Source of the DNA: Paramarasmius palmivorus | Taxonomy: Eukaryota > Basidiomycota > Agaricomycetes > Agaricales > Marasmiaceae | Assembly: GCA_037176845.1 (NCBI GenBank) | Contig: JAYKXP010000113.1 | Coordinates: 96,918 to 160,917 of the forward strand | Direction of reading: 5' to 3' | Length of the DNA stretch: 64,000 bases | Shown here: positions 24,205-34,376 of the stretch, one piece after another | Position numbering within the stretch: position 1 is the first letter of the stretch | Layout of the letters: every line of letters begins with the position of its first letter | Translations under genes and position numbers: made by a program | The notes under the pieces: generated by a model | What the model was told of the DNA's origin: nothing | The model's database searches: none | What the model saw: only the letters and a program-made list of their open reading frames with translations

Positions 24205-24732
24205 CTACAAGTAAGTTGATTCCCTGACACGGATGTCTTGCAAAAAAAAACCCGTGTAAAGGACGTCAATAAGGTGTACCTCGAGGATGCGGTATGTCAA
24301 AGGCGATTCGCGACCCAAAACGATAGCGTTCTGAGCGAACATCGACGTTCCGGCCCCAAGCGTTCCCTGTACACTGAGAGTTGGACAACGACAGTGAGCT
24401 TCCTGTTCGTTGTAGGTGCCTGCAGCCTTGATGTATTGTAGCCTATAATCTAGTAAGAACTGGAGTCTGGGGATGAAGTAGATCACGATGGAGCCACACA
24501 CCTCAACGACAAAGACAGACGAATCCACAGGTATAGCCAGTGCCTTCAAGGCCTTGACCGCATGATACATCTTCTCTCCTCGGTGTCCAACTGAATCCTC
24601 AACCTTCAAGTACAACTGCAATGGACACTGAAGAGAGAATTGGTGAACCAACGCGTGGCAGTAAAATATCCTCGAACCACCGAGCCAGGTGGAGGCGTTG
24701 AGCAAGAAACGTTGACAAATGTCATGATCCAC
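24205..24732 (-). CDS. Unidentified open reading frame, 175 codons
   Basis: No family is recognised. This is the longest open segment between the two direct-repeat copies. It opens with MDHDICQRFLLNASTWLGGS and contains a hydrophobic stretch (SSVFVVEVCGSIVIYFIPRL). GT-AG sites inside could divide it further. It may be a real exon, a chance frame, or part of a gene that was duplicated along with the flanking repeats. Confidence 0.25.
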   Translation of the reverse strand: MDHDICQRFLLNASTWLGGSRIFYCHALVHQFSLQCPLQLYLKVEDSVGHRGEKMYHAVKALKALAIPVDSSVFVVEVCGSIVIYFIPRLQFLLDYRLQYIKAAGTYNEQEAHCRCPTLSVQGTLGAGTSMFAQNAIVLGRESPLTYRILEVHLIDVLYTGFFLQDIRVRESTYL

Positions 24733-25238
24733 GGGGTACAGATTGTGTCTTCGCTCTTGGGTACCATACGTAGCAATTTCGACGGAGAGACCGATTTTAT
24801 AGGATTTCTGGCTTTATAAAAGGTTTTAAAAGGTGTATGGATGACTGTATTCTCAGGAAAACGCACCTTGGATCCTCCTCCAATATTAATGTTACACCCT
24901 AGGACCTATCCTAACAAAAGCAACATCATAGCACCACCAATAGTGTTACAATTCGAAGCTCGACGACACGGCTCTGCTCGCGGCTCGCCCGAGATGATGG
25001 ATCCTCTGTATCAAGGAAAATACAGCTGCGCAAAGTCTTCATGCACGAGGGTTTTGACGGTGAGGGTAAATATCAATTTATATTTGGGCTTGACATGTTG
25101 GACCAGGAGATGGTGATAACGAAGAAAGAGAGACACCCTGACCCTGGCCCAGACGCGGCAGGCAATTTTCATCTTTCACAACGACCATGACTTGCTCGAC
25201 AGACATAGGGTACCAAAGCACCCTCGTAACTGGCCAGT

Positions 25239-25449
25239 AGATGTCACTATCGAATATGCATTGGACTTGACATGGACATGATGCCTCCGAGTTCGCCGCA
25301 ACTCAGAACCATCCAGTGTTCTGGTTTTCATTTCTGGTTTTCATCCCGGTGAGCTCGAGCATTCAAATTCACCATCCTATATCATCTAATATTCTCACTA
25401 GTATTCTCTGAACGGGGATGAAGAACTCTTTCAACAATTCAGTGTACCT
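25239..25449. repeat. Direct repeat copy B (~210 bp)
   Basis: This is the second copy of the repeat at 23411-23608, in the same orientation about 1.83 kb away. It differs by substitutions and short indels, including a longer spacer (AGTATTCTCTGAA) before the shared GAAGAACTCTTTCA block. It lies about 500 bp upstream of the peroxidase gene. Confidence 0.9.
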
Positions 25450-25871
25450 CGACAATCACTCACTTCCGGACGACAGGGCACTTCTCCCAGTCAACTATCG
25501 TTAAATTTAGCACATGGTTGTGCTTCCCGCTCCTCTGTGCTTCTCCTGAGAGTAGCAACGCAGACGAATCACGTACCTCTAAGAACGGCAACCAATCTTT
25601 CTCGGGATACCTGAACATACATCCGGGACGATGAGAACGGAATTATCACGACTTCTACAACGCTTAATATTCAATAGCCGTCTCGAATATCGTACTGTTA
25701 TGTACGTTCTAAAGATGATCTCTACCCTTACGACTTTTTCACAAACTCGTTCTCATATACGTTGAATTTACTCACCCTGTCCTTTTTTTCAGACAACCGG
25801 ATACGGGATACAACACACAAAGATGAAGACCAAAGTTTTGGTACACCACTTCTGCGCCACTCAAGCGAACG

Positions 25872-25878
25872 TATAAAA
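25872..25878 (+). promoter_or_regulatory. TATA box of the peroxidase gene
   Basis: TATAAAA lies 83-89 nt upstream of the peroxidase ATG at 25961. This is a normal distance for a TATA-driven fungal secreted-enzyme gene with a short 5' leader. Confidence 0.6.
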
Positions 25879-25960
25879 ATTTGCAAACGAAACGCTAGAA
25901 ATCTCCAGTGGTCTCTCCTCCTCCACTTACCCCTTCAACTCGTCGAGCAGCAGCACTACA

Positions 25961-28024
25961 ATGCAATTCAAAAACATCCTCACTCTCCTTCCCTTCGTCA
26001 TCATGGCCCAAGCAGGCCCATTCGCCAAACGTGCAGACTGTGGACATGGACGTACTGCTCAACATGCACAGGTACAGTACAACCCAGGCGTCATCTTCAC
26101 GATACGGTGCTCATGAACGCGTCCTGACAGTGCTGCGCGTGGTATGATGTTCTGGACGACCTCCAACACGACTTGTAAGTCTCATAAGCCTTCATCGTAG
26201 CCTTCCGAGTCTAACGCCCCTTTGCTAGATTCAACGAAGAGCCATGCGGTAAGCCTTAGCCCAGCTCGGCCGGTAACTCTGGACTAAACGATTGGTGTAT
26301 GTCTACAGGCAAGAACACTCACGAGTCCCTTCGTGTAGGTGACTCCTTTGATATTAGTACATTCTTCGCCATTAACCGAGCGAACAGCTGAGCTTCCACG
26401 ACGCTGTTGGATTTTCGCCTCGACTTTTTGCACAGGGAGTGTTTGGGTAAGTATTTATTCTCGACGATGGTCAAATGTACTGCACATTAACACGCTACGT
26501 TTTCCAGTGGTGGAGGAGCTGGTGAGGCTACACCCTTGAGTAGCCTTTATAAGAGCCACTGACCAGTCTTTTCACTACAGATGGGTCAATCATCGCACAT
26601 CAAGACATTGAAATGAAATACGGTGAGTTGGTCGTCTTCAGAAAGGCCTTCGGTTCTGATTGTTTCCTCCCACAGATGGTAACAAGGGCCTTAGTACGTT
26701 ATCCCCTAACGCTCGAGTACACTCGCTCACCCTCGTTCAGAGGAAATCGTCGAAAGGCAAACCCCGATTGGCCCACGACATGATGTCGCATATGGAGATC
26801 TGTAAGCCCCTGCTTCACTAACACCTATCTTTCTGCGCGGCGCTTACGCCTCGGTGTCTAGCATCTAATTCGCTGCAGCTGTTGGTATCACACACTGCCC
26901 GTACGTCCATCTTTACTATCACCGCTTTCCAAGCTATTGATACGTTTAATTCGAAAAGTGGTGCCCCACGACTCGAGTTCCTCGCTGGGCGTAACAAGAC
27001 CTCTCAAGCCGCACCCGATCTACTTCCTTCTCCGGCCGACTCACCTGATAAGGTTAGCAAGTTTCCAACTCCTTCCCCATCCCAGAGCCCAAGCTTAACG
27101 ATCGCAAAACAACAGCTCCTCGATAGACTCAGAGATGCAGGCTTCAGCGCAGACGAGCTCGTTGACCTCTTAATCTCACATACCATCGGCGGACAGGAAT
27201 TTGTCGATCCCGAGGTACCACATACGCCATTTGACAGTACCCCAGAGACTTTCGATACCCAGTTCTTCGTCGAGGTACTTATATTTTATTTTTACTCGCT
27301 GCGCAAAGAAACGAACTGACGGCGAATTGGTAGACTCTGCTCAAGGGCGTTCATGGAAAGACGAACGACACCGTCCCTGGCGAGCAACCTTCCCCACTAA
27401 AGGGAGAGTTCCGACTTGCTTCCGACTTTGCTCTAGCTCGGGATCCTAGGTATTTCCTCTTTTCTCGTTCTAGAAAAGTGCGACTCAGCTGACATTCTGG
27501 AAACAGGACATCTTGCCGCTGGCAATCCAACATCAGTAAGCCGTCCATAACTCATTCCCCATCACTCACACTCACATCACAACTGCCAGACAACCAACAA
27601 CTTATGCAAACCCGATTCCGGAATGTCATGGCCAAGCTCGCCGTTACAGGACACAACCGCGACGATCTCGTCGACTGCTCTGAAGTCATTCCCGTGCCCA
27701 AGTCACTCTCCAAGAAGGCGTTCTTGCCTGCTGGAAAGAGCTTGAATGATATTGAAGCTGCTTGCCCTGCAACACCTTTCCCTACTCTTACTGCTCAACC
27801 TGGTACGTGGTTTGATTCATAGTCTGCTGAAGGGGAATGGTAAACAACCGGTTATCGTAGGTCCGGAAACTTCGGTTCACACCGAATTAGTGTGTTGGGT
27901 CCCGCTGAGCCGACTGCGGCGTAAACTACGAAGTCGATATTTCTTTCTGCCTTCCATTACTTTCGTCATATTGGTTGAATACCTTCGCTTCGCATTGCTG
28001 GCTCTCAAAACAGTATTTATCTAG
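25961..28024 (+). CDS. Class II heme peroxidase (AA2, generic-peroxidase type) carrying one in-frame stop
   Basis: This gene encodes a secreted fungal heme peroxidase of the lignin/manganese/versatile peroxidase family. I join 16 exons: 25961-26071, 26131-26174, 26229-26248, 26309-26334, 26388-26446, 26508-26521, 26581-26622, 26676-26693, 26741-26801, 26862-26900, 26959-27052, 27116-27274, 27334-27449, 27507-27535, 27590-27802 and 27861 onward. Visible landmarks are a signal peptide (MQFKNILTLLPFVIMAQAG) and a KR propeptide end. The distal Arg/His lie in ESLRLSFHDA, GGGGADGSI is the Ca site, and the proximal His is in ISHTIGGQ. The tail has TAQPGPETS. Of the three Mn2+ ligands of versatile peroxidase, one Glu remains; the others are Lys (after PCG) and Glu (for Asp). 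The surface Trp position is Asp (ELVDLLISH). Codon 2 of exon 10 is TAA (26866-26868) where Gln is expected, so the copy is probably inactive. The C-terminal tail after PETS is atypically long. Confidence 0.9.
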
Positions 28025-28624
28025 ATTGTTATTCTTACTCAATGCATACCTCTTACAGCGAGACCCAACGAATACGAGCCAGTTCTAGCTCCTTTAAAGC
28101 ATAATTCAAGCAATTGAGATTCGTATCCATATGCCAATACGAAAGGCAGCCGTCTCAGTCAGAACTCATTGTAACCCCGCTCCATAGCCTCGACTGACGA
28201 TTAGAAGTAACCCTTTCTTCCGTATCCACCGAAGTATCAGAAGGGAGTCCCTAAGAGCGTGCTGTGATTTCTTGAGGAATCTATGGAAAGGGTGTCAGGG
28301 ACAGCGGATGAACACGTTCGAAGCACATACCACGCAACAAATGCAACGTCTCACAGCACTGATATGCGTGAGGCAGCGGGTTTAGGTAGCCAAGGCGTCT
28401 ATCTAAAAGCAGAGCGTCAGCTTTCTGAGGACAATAGGAATCCGTGATAAAGATACCTTGACGACAAACGAAGTCGTACAACTTCCGAGGCCGCAGGTAA
28501 TTTGAACCTACAGTATTAACCAGAGCACCGGAACACAGCCATAGGTATCTAGAAGCGTAGACGATAGAGAGCCTTAGAAAAAAGGGGCTTGAAGAGAGCA
28601 GAACAGAATCAACGAAGCAAACCT
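28025..28624. other. Intergenic; no gene seen
   Basis: A minus-strand open segment at 28281-28628 abuts the next gene but shows no convincing coding composition. It may be 3' UTR of the 28625-29209 gene. Confidence 0.4.
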
Positions 28625-29209
28625 TCACCGCCGCCCAGTCGAGAGCATCACCCCGAGCAAAGAGGACGGTGTGATTCTTCGTTCACGCTTTGAGGTCGAA
28701 AATTGTAGCTTAATGTTTTCTTTTTGAGCTTGAGACTTGGTTTGGGGAATAGGGGGTAGCGGCATGTTGGGAACGGGAAAAGGCGATTTGCTGGTCTTCT
28801 TCTTGGGTGAGGCTGGAACGACAAGGGTTGAAGGAGTGGAGCTTGCAGTCTTGAAGGAGACTTGAGGATTGAAGTCTTCAAATTCGACAAGCTGATCTAC
28901 ATGGCGAAAGAAAGATTTGTAGACCTCAGAGGTCTTGTTAGTAGCGACAAAGGCATCCAGCATCGTCTCCATCTCCTCGACGTCCTCGAACTCGAATCCG
29001 GAAGATTCAGACGAGGACTCACTTTGAACATCATCTTCAAAGTCGCCGTACATGTCGACGATGTCGTCTATTTCGTCCCTTTTGGACAGCTGAAAAAAGG
29101 GGTTAGAAAACCATTTACTAGCACGGGGCTGAGACAAACTTGCCTCAACACTGTCGACAATGGCATCAAAAGTGAAGATATCGAATTTGGTAGCGGTAGT
29201 AGCAGGCAT
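28625..29209 (-). CDS. Hypothetical acidic/Ser-rich protein, 194 aa
   Basis: The family is not recognised. I take the start at the ATG at 29209 (MPATTATKFDIFTFDAIVDS). An upstream in-frame start exists but adds an unlikely leader. The N-terminal third is helical. An acidic, Ser-rich stretch follows (FEDDVQSESSSESSGFEFED), then a helix with FFRHVDQLVEFEDF. The C-terminal third is disordered, basic and proline-rich (SPKKKTSKSPFPVPN, LPPIPQTKSQ) and ends near KRERRITPSS. The layout suggests a nuclear or scaffold protein but nothing more can be said. A 54-nt in-frame segment within it has the marks of a GC-AG intron (see findings), so the mature protein may be 176 residues. Confidence 0.5.
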   Translation of the reverse strand: MPATTATKFDIFTFDAIVDSVEASLSQPRASKWFSNPFFQLSKRDEIDDIVDMYGDFEDDVQSESSSESSGFEFEDVEEMETMLDAFVATNKTSEVYKSFFRHVDQLVEFEDFNPQVSFKTASSTPSTLVVPASPKKKTSKSPFPVPNMPLPPIPQTKSQAQKENIKLQFSTSKRERRITPSSLLGVMLSTGRR

Positions 29210-29690
29210 TGTAAAAGATCTGTGCGATATAGCAGAGATGATGGCGAGTGCGGTGCACAAACTTCGGGCATGCCTAAAATACCTAAGGGCTACCCAAAAG
29301 CAGTCCTCTGCGGAGCCACGTTTTCCAGTCGACCAGAGATATCTTCAAGCTCTTCCAGTGATTGAGGTGCCAAAAACGAAGAAGTAGTCTGGTTTGTGAT
29401 GGTAGAAAACAAGCCTCGCCGCGCTAGCGCTGGTCTCCGAGTCGGATCTTGTCTTTGTAACTAGGCAGTAGAAGAAAATACGAGTGTATAATTATATGTA
29501 AACCAGATAGATATATCATCCATCGCCCCCAAAGTAGGCTTGCGCCGTAGGTATGGCTCAAACCTAACCGATATCCGACTAGTACGCATTACTTCGTTGA
29601 AGGGCCTACACTTCTCCTTCGCATATGACTTGAGCTGCTTGTCACTGGTGACCTCTTCCTCAAAGGGCAGGTTACGTCCTATTATTTTCT
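29210..29690. other. Intergenic between two minus-strand genes
   Basis: This stretch holds the 5' region of the 28625-29209 gene and the 3' region of the 29691-30600 gene. No other feature was seen. Confidence 0.4.
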
Positions 29691-30600
29691 TTATCCTTCT
29701 TGCCCATCGCGTCGTACCAGGATTTTGTATCCACTCCTTGGGATGCAGTGCCAGGTCGGTATCGAGGCTGCTCTCCGATGATGATGATGTGGTGTCGGGG
29801 ATGAGGTGTCGGGGATGAGGTCGAGAACGGGCTCATCCTTCTTGGGATCAAGGATATCCACGACTATATTATCTGTCCGGTCGAAGGGATGAGCCAATTC
29901 CTGCCAGTCGGGTTTACGAGCGAACGATCGGGGTGCTGAGTACCATTCCGTTCGAATTCCCATCACTTTGGCTTCTACGATACCCTGATACCGCTTTCCG
30001 TCTACAATATAGCTGAAAATGGCTCGGGCTGCGTTGTGGAGGATGAGAATTGGGCACGCAGGCGAGCGAATTTGAGGGATGGTATTGAAGGGTGGCTGGA
30101 ATGTCTGGCGGCTGCCATCGGGTAATATTATGGATAGAGGTGACTGCAAGTCGAAAGTCCTTATACGATATTCGTATTCTTGTTGGGGGTGTACCTATTT
30201 GCGGATGAGGAGATGGTAATAATGACGGAGTAGTGCTCACCTCAGTATATCGTATCCTGTCATACACCTTGCATTTCTGGTTATGTTCCTGAGTCGAGCA
30301 AATTGTCGACAACTTCTTCCATAAGTAGCAAGGCTAACTTGTGCTCTTCTAGTAATCTCTTGACACTGGAGCGAACTTGAACGGAATAAGTGCCTGATTC
30401 AGAATACAACGGTAGATAGACGCACGATATACAACATTTTGCGACATTTTGAGTTTCAATTCTCCATAATGGAGGACCCGGCCTTCCGTTTTGCATTCGA
30501 AATCCACTGGATTTAAATAGAACTTTTCGATTGGATCATGTAATCCAGCTTCGCATGCGGTGAGCTGACTGAGGAGTGGAGAATAGTGGGAGGTCGACAT
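29691..30600 (-). CDS. Hypothetical protein, at least three exons
   Basis: The family is not recognised. Exon 1 starts at the ATG at 30600 (MSTSHYSPLLSQLTACEAGL) and runs into KLKMSQN before a short GT-AG intron. Exon 2 gives TYSVQVRSSVKRLLEEHKLA and a Leu-rich helix (LLMEEVVDNLLDS). After an intron ending CAAATAG, exon 3 begins VHPQQEYEYRIRTFDLQ and continues as SPLSIILPDGSRQTFQPPF. The exon 3 domain has a compact beta-like pattern (ILHNAARAIFSYIVDGKRYQ, GIVEAKVMG). It ends in an Asp/Pro/His-rich tail (DTSSPTPHHHHRRA) that repeats DTSSPT-coding sequence nearly in tandem. The gene diverges from the HNH-like gene at about 30.7 kb. The exon joins are reasonable but not proven. Confidence 0.45.
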
Positions 30601-30699
30601 GGTGGTCAAGAGGAAAGGGCGTTACAGCTCCGTCACAGCCTCCCACGTGTTCCAGCCTTGTGATACTGTCCAACATCCACCTGGACCGAGCTCGGAACG

Positions 30700-32526
30700 T
30701 ATGGATCTCCAAATCCACTGGCAGTGCAACGCAACTGGGACGCAAGTAATGCTCGGCGAAAGGATCCTCTCAGCGAATTGATCAAGAAAAACGTTGTGGA
30801 ACGTGCTCGCTACGGAAAACGCTGTTTACTGATCCAGGAGAGTTTTCGCGACAACGAATTCTTTTATACAGCGAGGAGAAATTCTTCGGAGGCACTTGTG
30901 AGTACTGTCATGTCTTCAAATTTCGATGTCGCCATATCTCTGACCTGGACACCCCCAGCGAACGCATCTGAAGATACACTGGCTCAAGGACATAGATATT
31001 GACGCAGAGGATAACATTGGAGTTAGTAAATGATCTGCGAAACCACGATTTAGCAGCACTTCATTGACGCAATGGTGCAGTGTCTGCGAGCTATCATAGG
31101 GCCTTTGACTCTGGGTCTTTCATCTTCGTACCGACCGATAAAGTGATCAAATCTATTCTGAACTACGCCAAAAAATCGTCTAGCGAAAAGGTACCTTTCG
31201 ACAAGGTAACGTGTTGTGCTATCCCTCAGGAATTCTCTGTTCAATAATCTCCTGCAGGCTTTCAAGCCCCAAGAGGGCGAATTCTGGAAGTACACTTTTG
31301 TACCACTTCGCTTCAGCAGAGAACGAACAATTTACATCAAGAAAGTGGACGAATCTCGTCAAATAGGCGGAGACGACGAGTACGGCGATGCAGCGTGGTT
31401 ACATTGAATGCGAATCGCCATATGGACAGGATGCGCTCGCAAACATTCAAAGCCATATCCACCCGTTCTACATGGTCTTGAATGCCGGTCAGAAAATCGC
31501 CCAACTTACTACGAAAGCGCGCTTGCAACTTGATCTCCAGGACAATCGGATCACGACAATCGCTAGCGTTTACGAAATCTGGACAAGAGTACACCGTGAC
31601 TGGATCAGTGTGGAAGCCACCATTTGAACCGGATGACGATACCTACAAGCATGAAGCCGCGCCAGCACGAAGACAAAGACAACTCACTTGGTGATCAGGA
31701 AACGGGAGAGAAATTAGCGCACGTTCCAGGGAATTCTGCAGATGTTCACGACCTCAACTACGAGTATTCAGACGACGAGCCCGATGTGGAGAATGCGCTT
31801 GGCGGGAGAGAGGTCTCTAGGGGCACCGGAGACAAACTGTCGACTGCTGTTCCACCGGGTCCACCTCAATCTACCATTGTGGGCCCTTCCTCGGCTATCG
31901 ATGGCAATGACTTGGTATATCCAGAGGTGGACAACGCCAGGCAGCGGTGACCGACACAGGTTATTTCGCAATTTGTCACCTGATTCAGCTCCTGGGTCTT
32001 CACCGACACCTCAGAACAGGTTAGGTTCACCTTTTCCGCTGCCAGGTCTGCCAGTGAAACGAAAGCACGAGAATACGGTGGACTCTGCGTCAGAATCTAG
32101 ACAGGGTACGAGCACGTCTATGCAGCCTCCTCAAGTTCCACACAAGATTCAGAGGGCTCGCACCGCTGTCGGACACAGTGGGAATGTTCTTCTAGGACAG
32201 AATTTGAACCAGGATCCACAAGGTACGCAATCTTCATCGGTGCAGGGTACCTTCAGCGTGCAAGCACAGGTCGTGAGACGTTCCTCTAGGTCCCACAGAG
32301 GGTCGGTTGCAGGTCGATCTACGGGTTCCGGTGGTACTACGAACAGTTCTGCTCGGACTATGGCTGGTCCTGGTCCTAAAGCACGTTCTACGGCTTCTGC
32401 TGTTCGAGCAGAGCTCGACTCGGAGGTGGTAGCTTGCGTGCCCCAGTGCAAGATCCTTCGGATGAGTCTGGCGATGGTTCTGGTGAATATCTGCCCAACA
32501 ATTCGAAGAGGAGGAAGCACCAGTAG
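30700..32526 (+). CDS. HNH-nuclease-like protein with disordered C-terminus (start unresolved)
   Basis: The central exons resemble the HNH_2 domain found in many Agaricomycete hypothetical proteins. A first exon carries KDPLSELIKKNVVERARYGK followed by RCLLIQ, the position of the first Cys. After an intron (GTGAGT...CCCCCAG) comes RTHLKIHWLKDIDIDAEDN. The next exon reads SASYHRAFDSGSFIFVPTDK, matching the family's H-R-x-FD segment. A later exon reads AFKPQEGEFWKYTFVPLRFS, then SHIHPFYMVLNAGQKI, which is also usual in this group. The last ~250 codons are low-complexity Ser/Pro/Gly/Arg sequence ending in a nuclear-type basic cluster (NSKRRKHQ, stop 32524-32526). Frame must change at least twice in this tail and I could not assign all introns, so either introns or lesions remain unresolved. 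The catalytic state is unknown because the HNH core is not fully conserved. Confidence 0.45.
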
Positions 32527-33047
32527 GAAGATGGCTCCTGCTTGCGTTTTAGTGGAACTTTCGTATCTGTTTATTTATCGGTCGACTGCGAGCTTGGTCT
32601 CGAGTTGCTTCTGTCCATCTGTTGTATTCAGTAACATGTACGTTAGTACGTTCGTTTTCGTAACCTAGTATAGTATTACCTACGACTGTCTTGTAGCTTC
32701 TCATGTATCATCCCTACACTCATTTACGCTATTATCCCCCTGTTTCATCAGTGCTTCAGAGCCAAACTGTTGAATGAAACACTCCTCGACTCGTTTTTCG
32801 GATTCTGCCAAGTGCCATTTCATTCGATGATGAATGCCCTCGCACATATCCCCAGATGAACAAAGAACACGATACATTAAAGACAAGCAACAGCTCACGA
32901 GATACACATAGTACAAACACAACACCTAGACCGTCCTTCGAGTACAAGATAATACGTCACCCTACAAGCACGTCACATAACGATACACCCGTCATCCTTT
33001 CTCTCCAGTCTCCTAGTAATTTCATCTGGGCCTACACCTCTGTCTCT
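32527..33047. other. Convergent intergenic region
   Basis: This lies between the 3' ends of the HNH-like gene (plus) and the Smr gene (minus). Short open segments on both strands lack motifs. It is probably UTR and intergenic sequence. Confidence 0.4.
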
Positions 33048-34011
33048 TTACGTGTTCATTTGAACGATGAGGACACCAGTGTTATCCGGGTCGAGCTCAG
33101 CAATAAGTTGATGTCTAGAGTCGTGAATGTGAGCCTGGAGAACGTACATAGAGAGAAGTTGAAAGACGTACTTGATCATGACTTCTTCAATAGCTGGTTT
33201 AATCTTTGCTACACCTCCGCTTGGATGAAGACCCTTACCTGAGCCTCTGTAAGCTTTCAAGTGGAACAGGGAAAAGACGTACCGACGATTAGCCTAACTT
33301 CGCATTGTCCATTCATTTTTGCCTCCTCGAGGGCACGGTCGGTATATTCAATGGCTTCTTTAACGTATAAGCCATGTAAATCGACTTCGTCTGGACCACT
33401 ATCCTTGTTGTTTTCTGGTATGTCCATATTAACCTTTTTTGCCCAACGATGTCGATGCAAAAACAAACACTCACCAATGTAAATCCATTCACTCGCTTCC
33501 CTATTCAATTTTTCCATCTTCTTCTGGTGTTCCTTCCCTTCATTACTGAGCTCCTTCGCTCGTGCACCGTTACCACCCTTGTACGCCTCTTGGGATTCCC
33601 GGAAACATTTCGCCATGGAATCACCTTCTTCGTTAGCGCGTTTACGGAGGTCGAGATAATGAGCATTGGACTGGTTGATTTGGTTTTGGTCGGGTTGCCC
33701 ATGAGGAGGTTTATGAGGAGGCGAAGATGGCTTGTGGGGCGGTGAGCGGGGAGGGAGGCGAAGATGGTTTATGTGGAGGCGACTGTGGCGGGTATCCATG
33801 CGACGGGTATCCTTGGGTGCTGGTGATGGGGCTGTTGGTGCTATGGCTGCTGCTGGTATTGTTGGTGTCCCTGCTGCCAGGCCTGTTGATGTTGACCATG
33901 ACTTTGCTGCTGCTGCCATGCCTGCTGTTGTGTTCGCAGAGAATCGGATTTCATATCTTCTCCGCAGAAAATATTCAAAAAGAATCGAGCGACCTTGATG
34001 ATAGCGTCCAT
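33048..34011 (-). CDS. DUF1771-Smr domain protein
   Basis: Smr domains are small nucleic-acid-binding/nicking modules. Eukaryotic DUF1771-Smr proteins bind RNA or DNA and some act in mRNA surveillance. The DUF1771 helices are clear (AHYLDLRKRANEEGDSMAKC, then FRESQEAYKGGNGARAKELS, ending EASEWIYI). A GTGAGT...CCAG intron then joins WIYI to ENNKDSGPDEVDLHG. The Smr motifs are DLHGLYVKEAI and, after another intron, GKGLHPSGGVAKIKPAI, matching the family's GKGxHS..G loop; the end is GVLIVQMNT with the stop at 33048. The N-terminus probably starts at the ATG at 34011 (MDAIIKVARFF). It leads into a Gln-rich segment (QQQAWQQQQSHGQHQQAW) whose frame does not run into the Pro/Ser-rich linker without a further frame change. 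That leaves either an unseen intron or a slippage-type indel in the repeat. Confidence 0.82.
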
Positions 34012-34104
34012 CGGGAAGAAGGATAAGGATGAACTCGATCTGGTCGTCGAGGGAGAACTCGGGATGAACATGCGCTCATCGCGTGGTACGATGCCGCAAG
34101 GGGT

Positions 34105-34119
34105 CCCGGTTAAACCGGG
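34105..34119. repeat. Near-perfect palindrome CCCGGTT-A-AACCGGG
   Basis: Seven-base perfect arms are separated by a single A. It lies about 95 bp upstream of the Smr start and belongs to a group of palindromes. Confidence 0.85.
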
Positions 34120-34134
34120 AGTATTGTACTAGTA

Positions 34135-34165
34135 CGAGTCACCGGTCCGAGTCGGTGACTCGGAC
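34135..34165. repeat. Two overlapping, mutually exclusive inverted repeats
   Basis: CGAGTCACCG (34135-34144) pairs with CGGTGACTCG (34153-34162). GTCCGAGTC (34145-34153) pairs with GACTCGGAC (34157-34165). The two hairpins share bases. The motif TACGAGTC and variants recur five or more times between 34130 and 34245. Confidence 0.8.
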
Positions 34166-34295
34166 GACTCGCACCCAGTACGAGTCGGCCCTCAAAAATA
34201 CGAGTCGGTACGCTAAGTACGAGTCAGTATGTTATGTAGTATGAGTCTTCAATAAATATTTGGTTTGTAGCCTATGTGGGAAAACGAAGTGAAAA

Positions 34296-34334
34296 GTGCA
34301 ACGATTCAGCTGTCCGTTGAGCTGATCGTTGCAC
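34296..34334. repeat. Long hairpin-type inverted repeat
   Basis: GTGCAACGATTCAGCT (34296-34311) is the inverted copy of AGCTGATCGTTGCAC (34320-34334), with one bulged T and an 8-nt loop. It lies about 40 bp before the KDZ CxC5 fragment and could be a transposon end or a regulatory palindrome. Confidence 0.85.
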
Positions 34335-34376
34335 ATTTTACTCCATCTTCTCACGCGATACCTCTCCACCCGCGCG

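Noticed and set aside
33727..34026. Plus-strand frames rich in Leu, Val and Gly
   Set aside because: They are the complement of the Gln/Pro-rich N-terminal part of the Smr gene on the minus strand.
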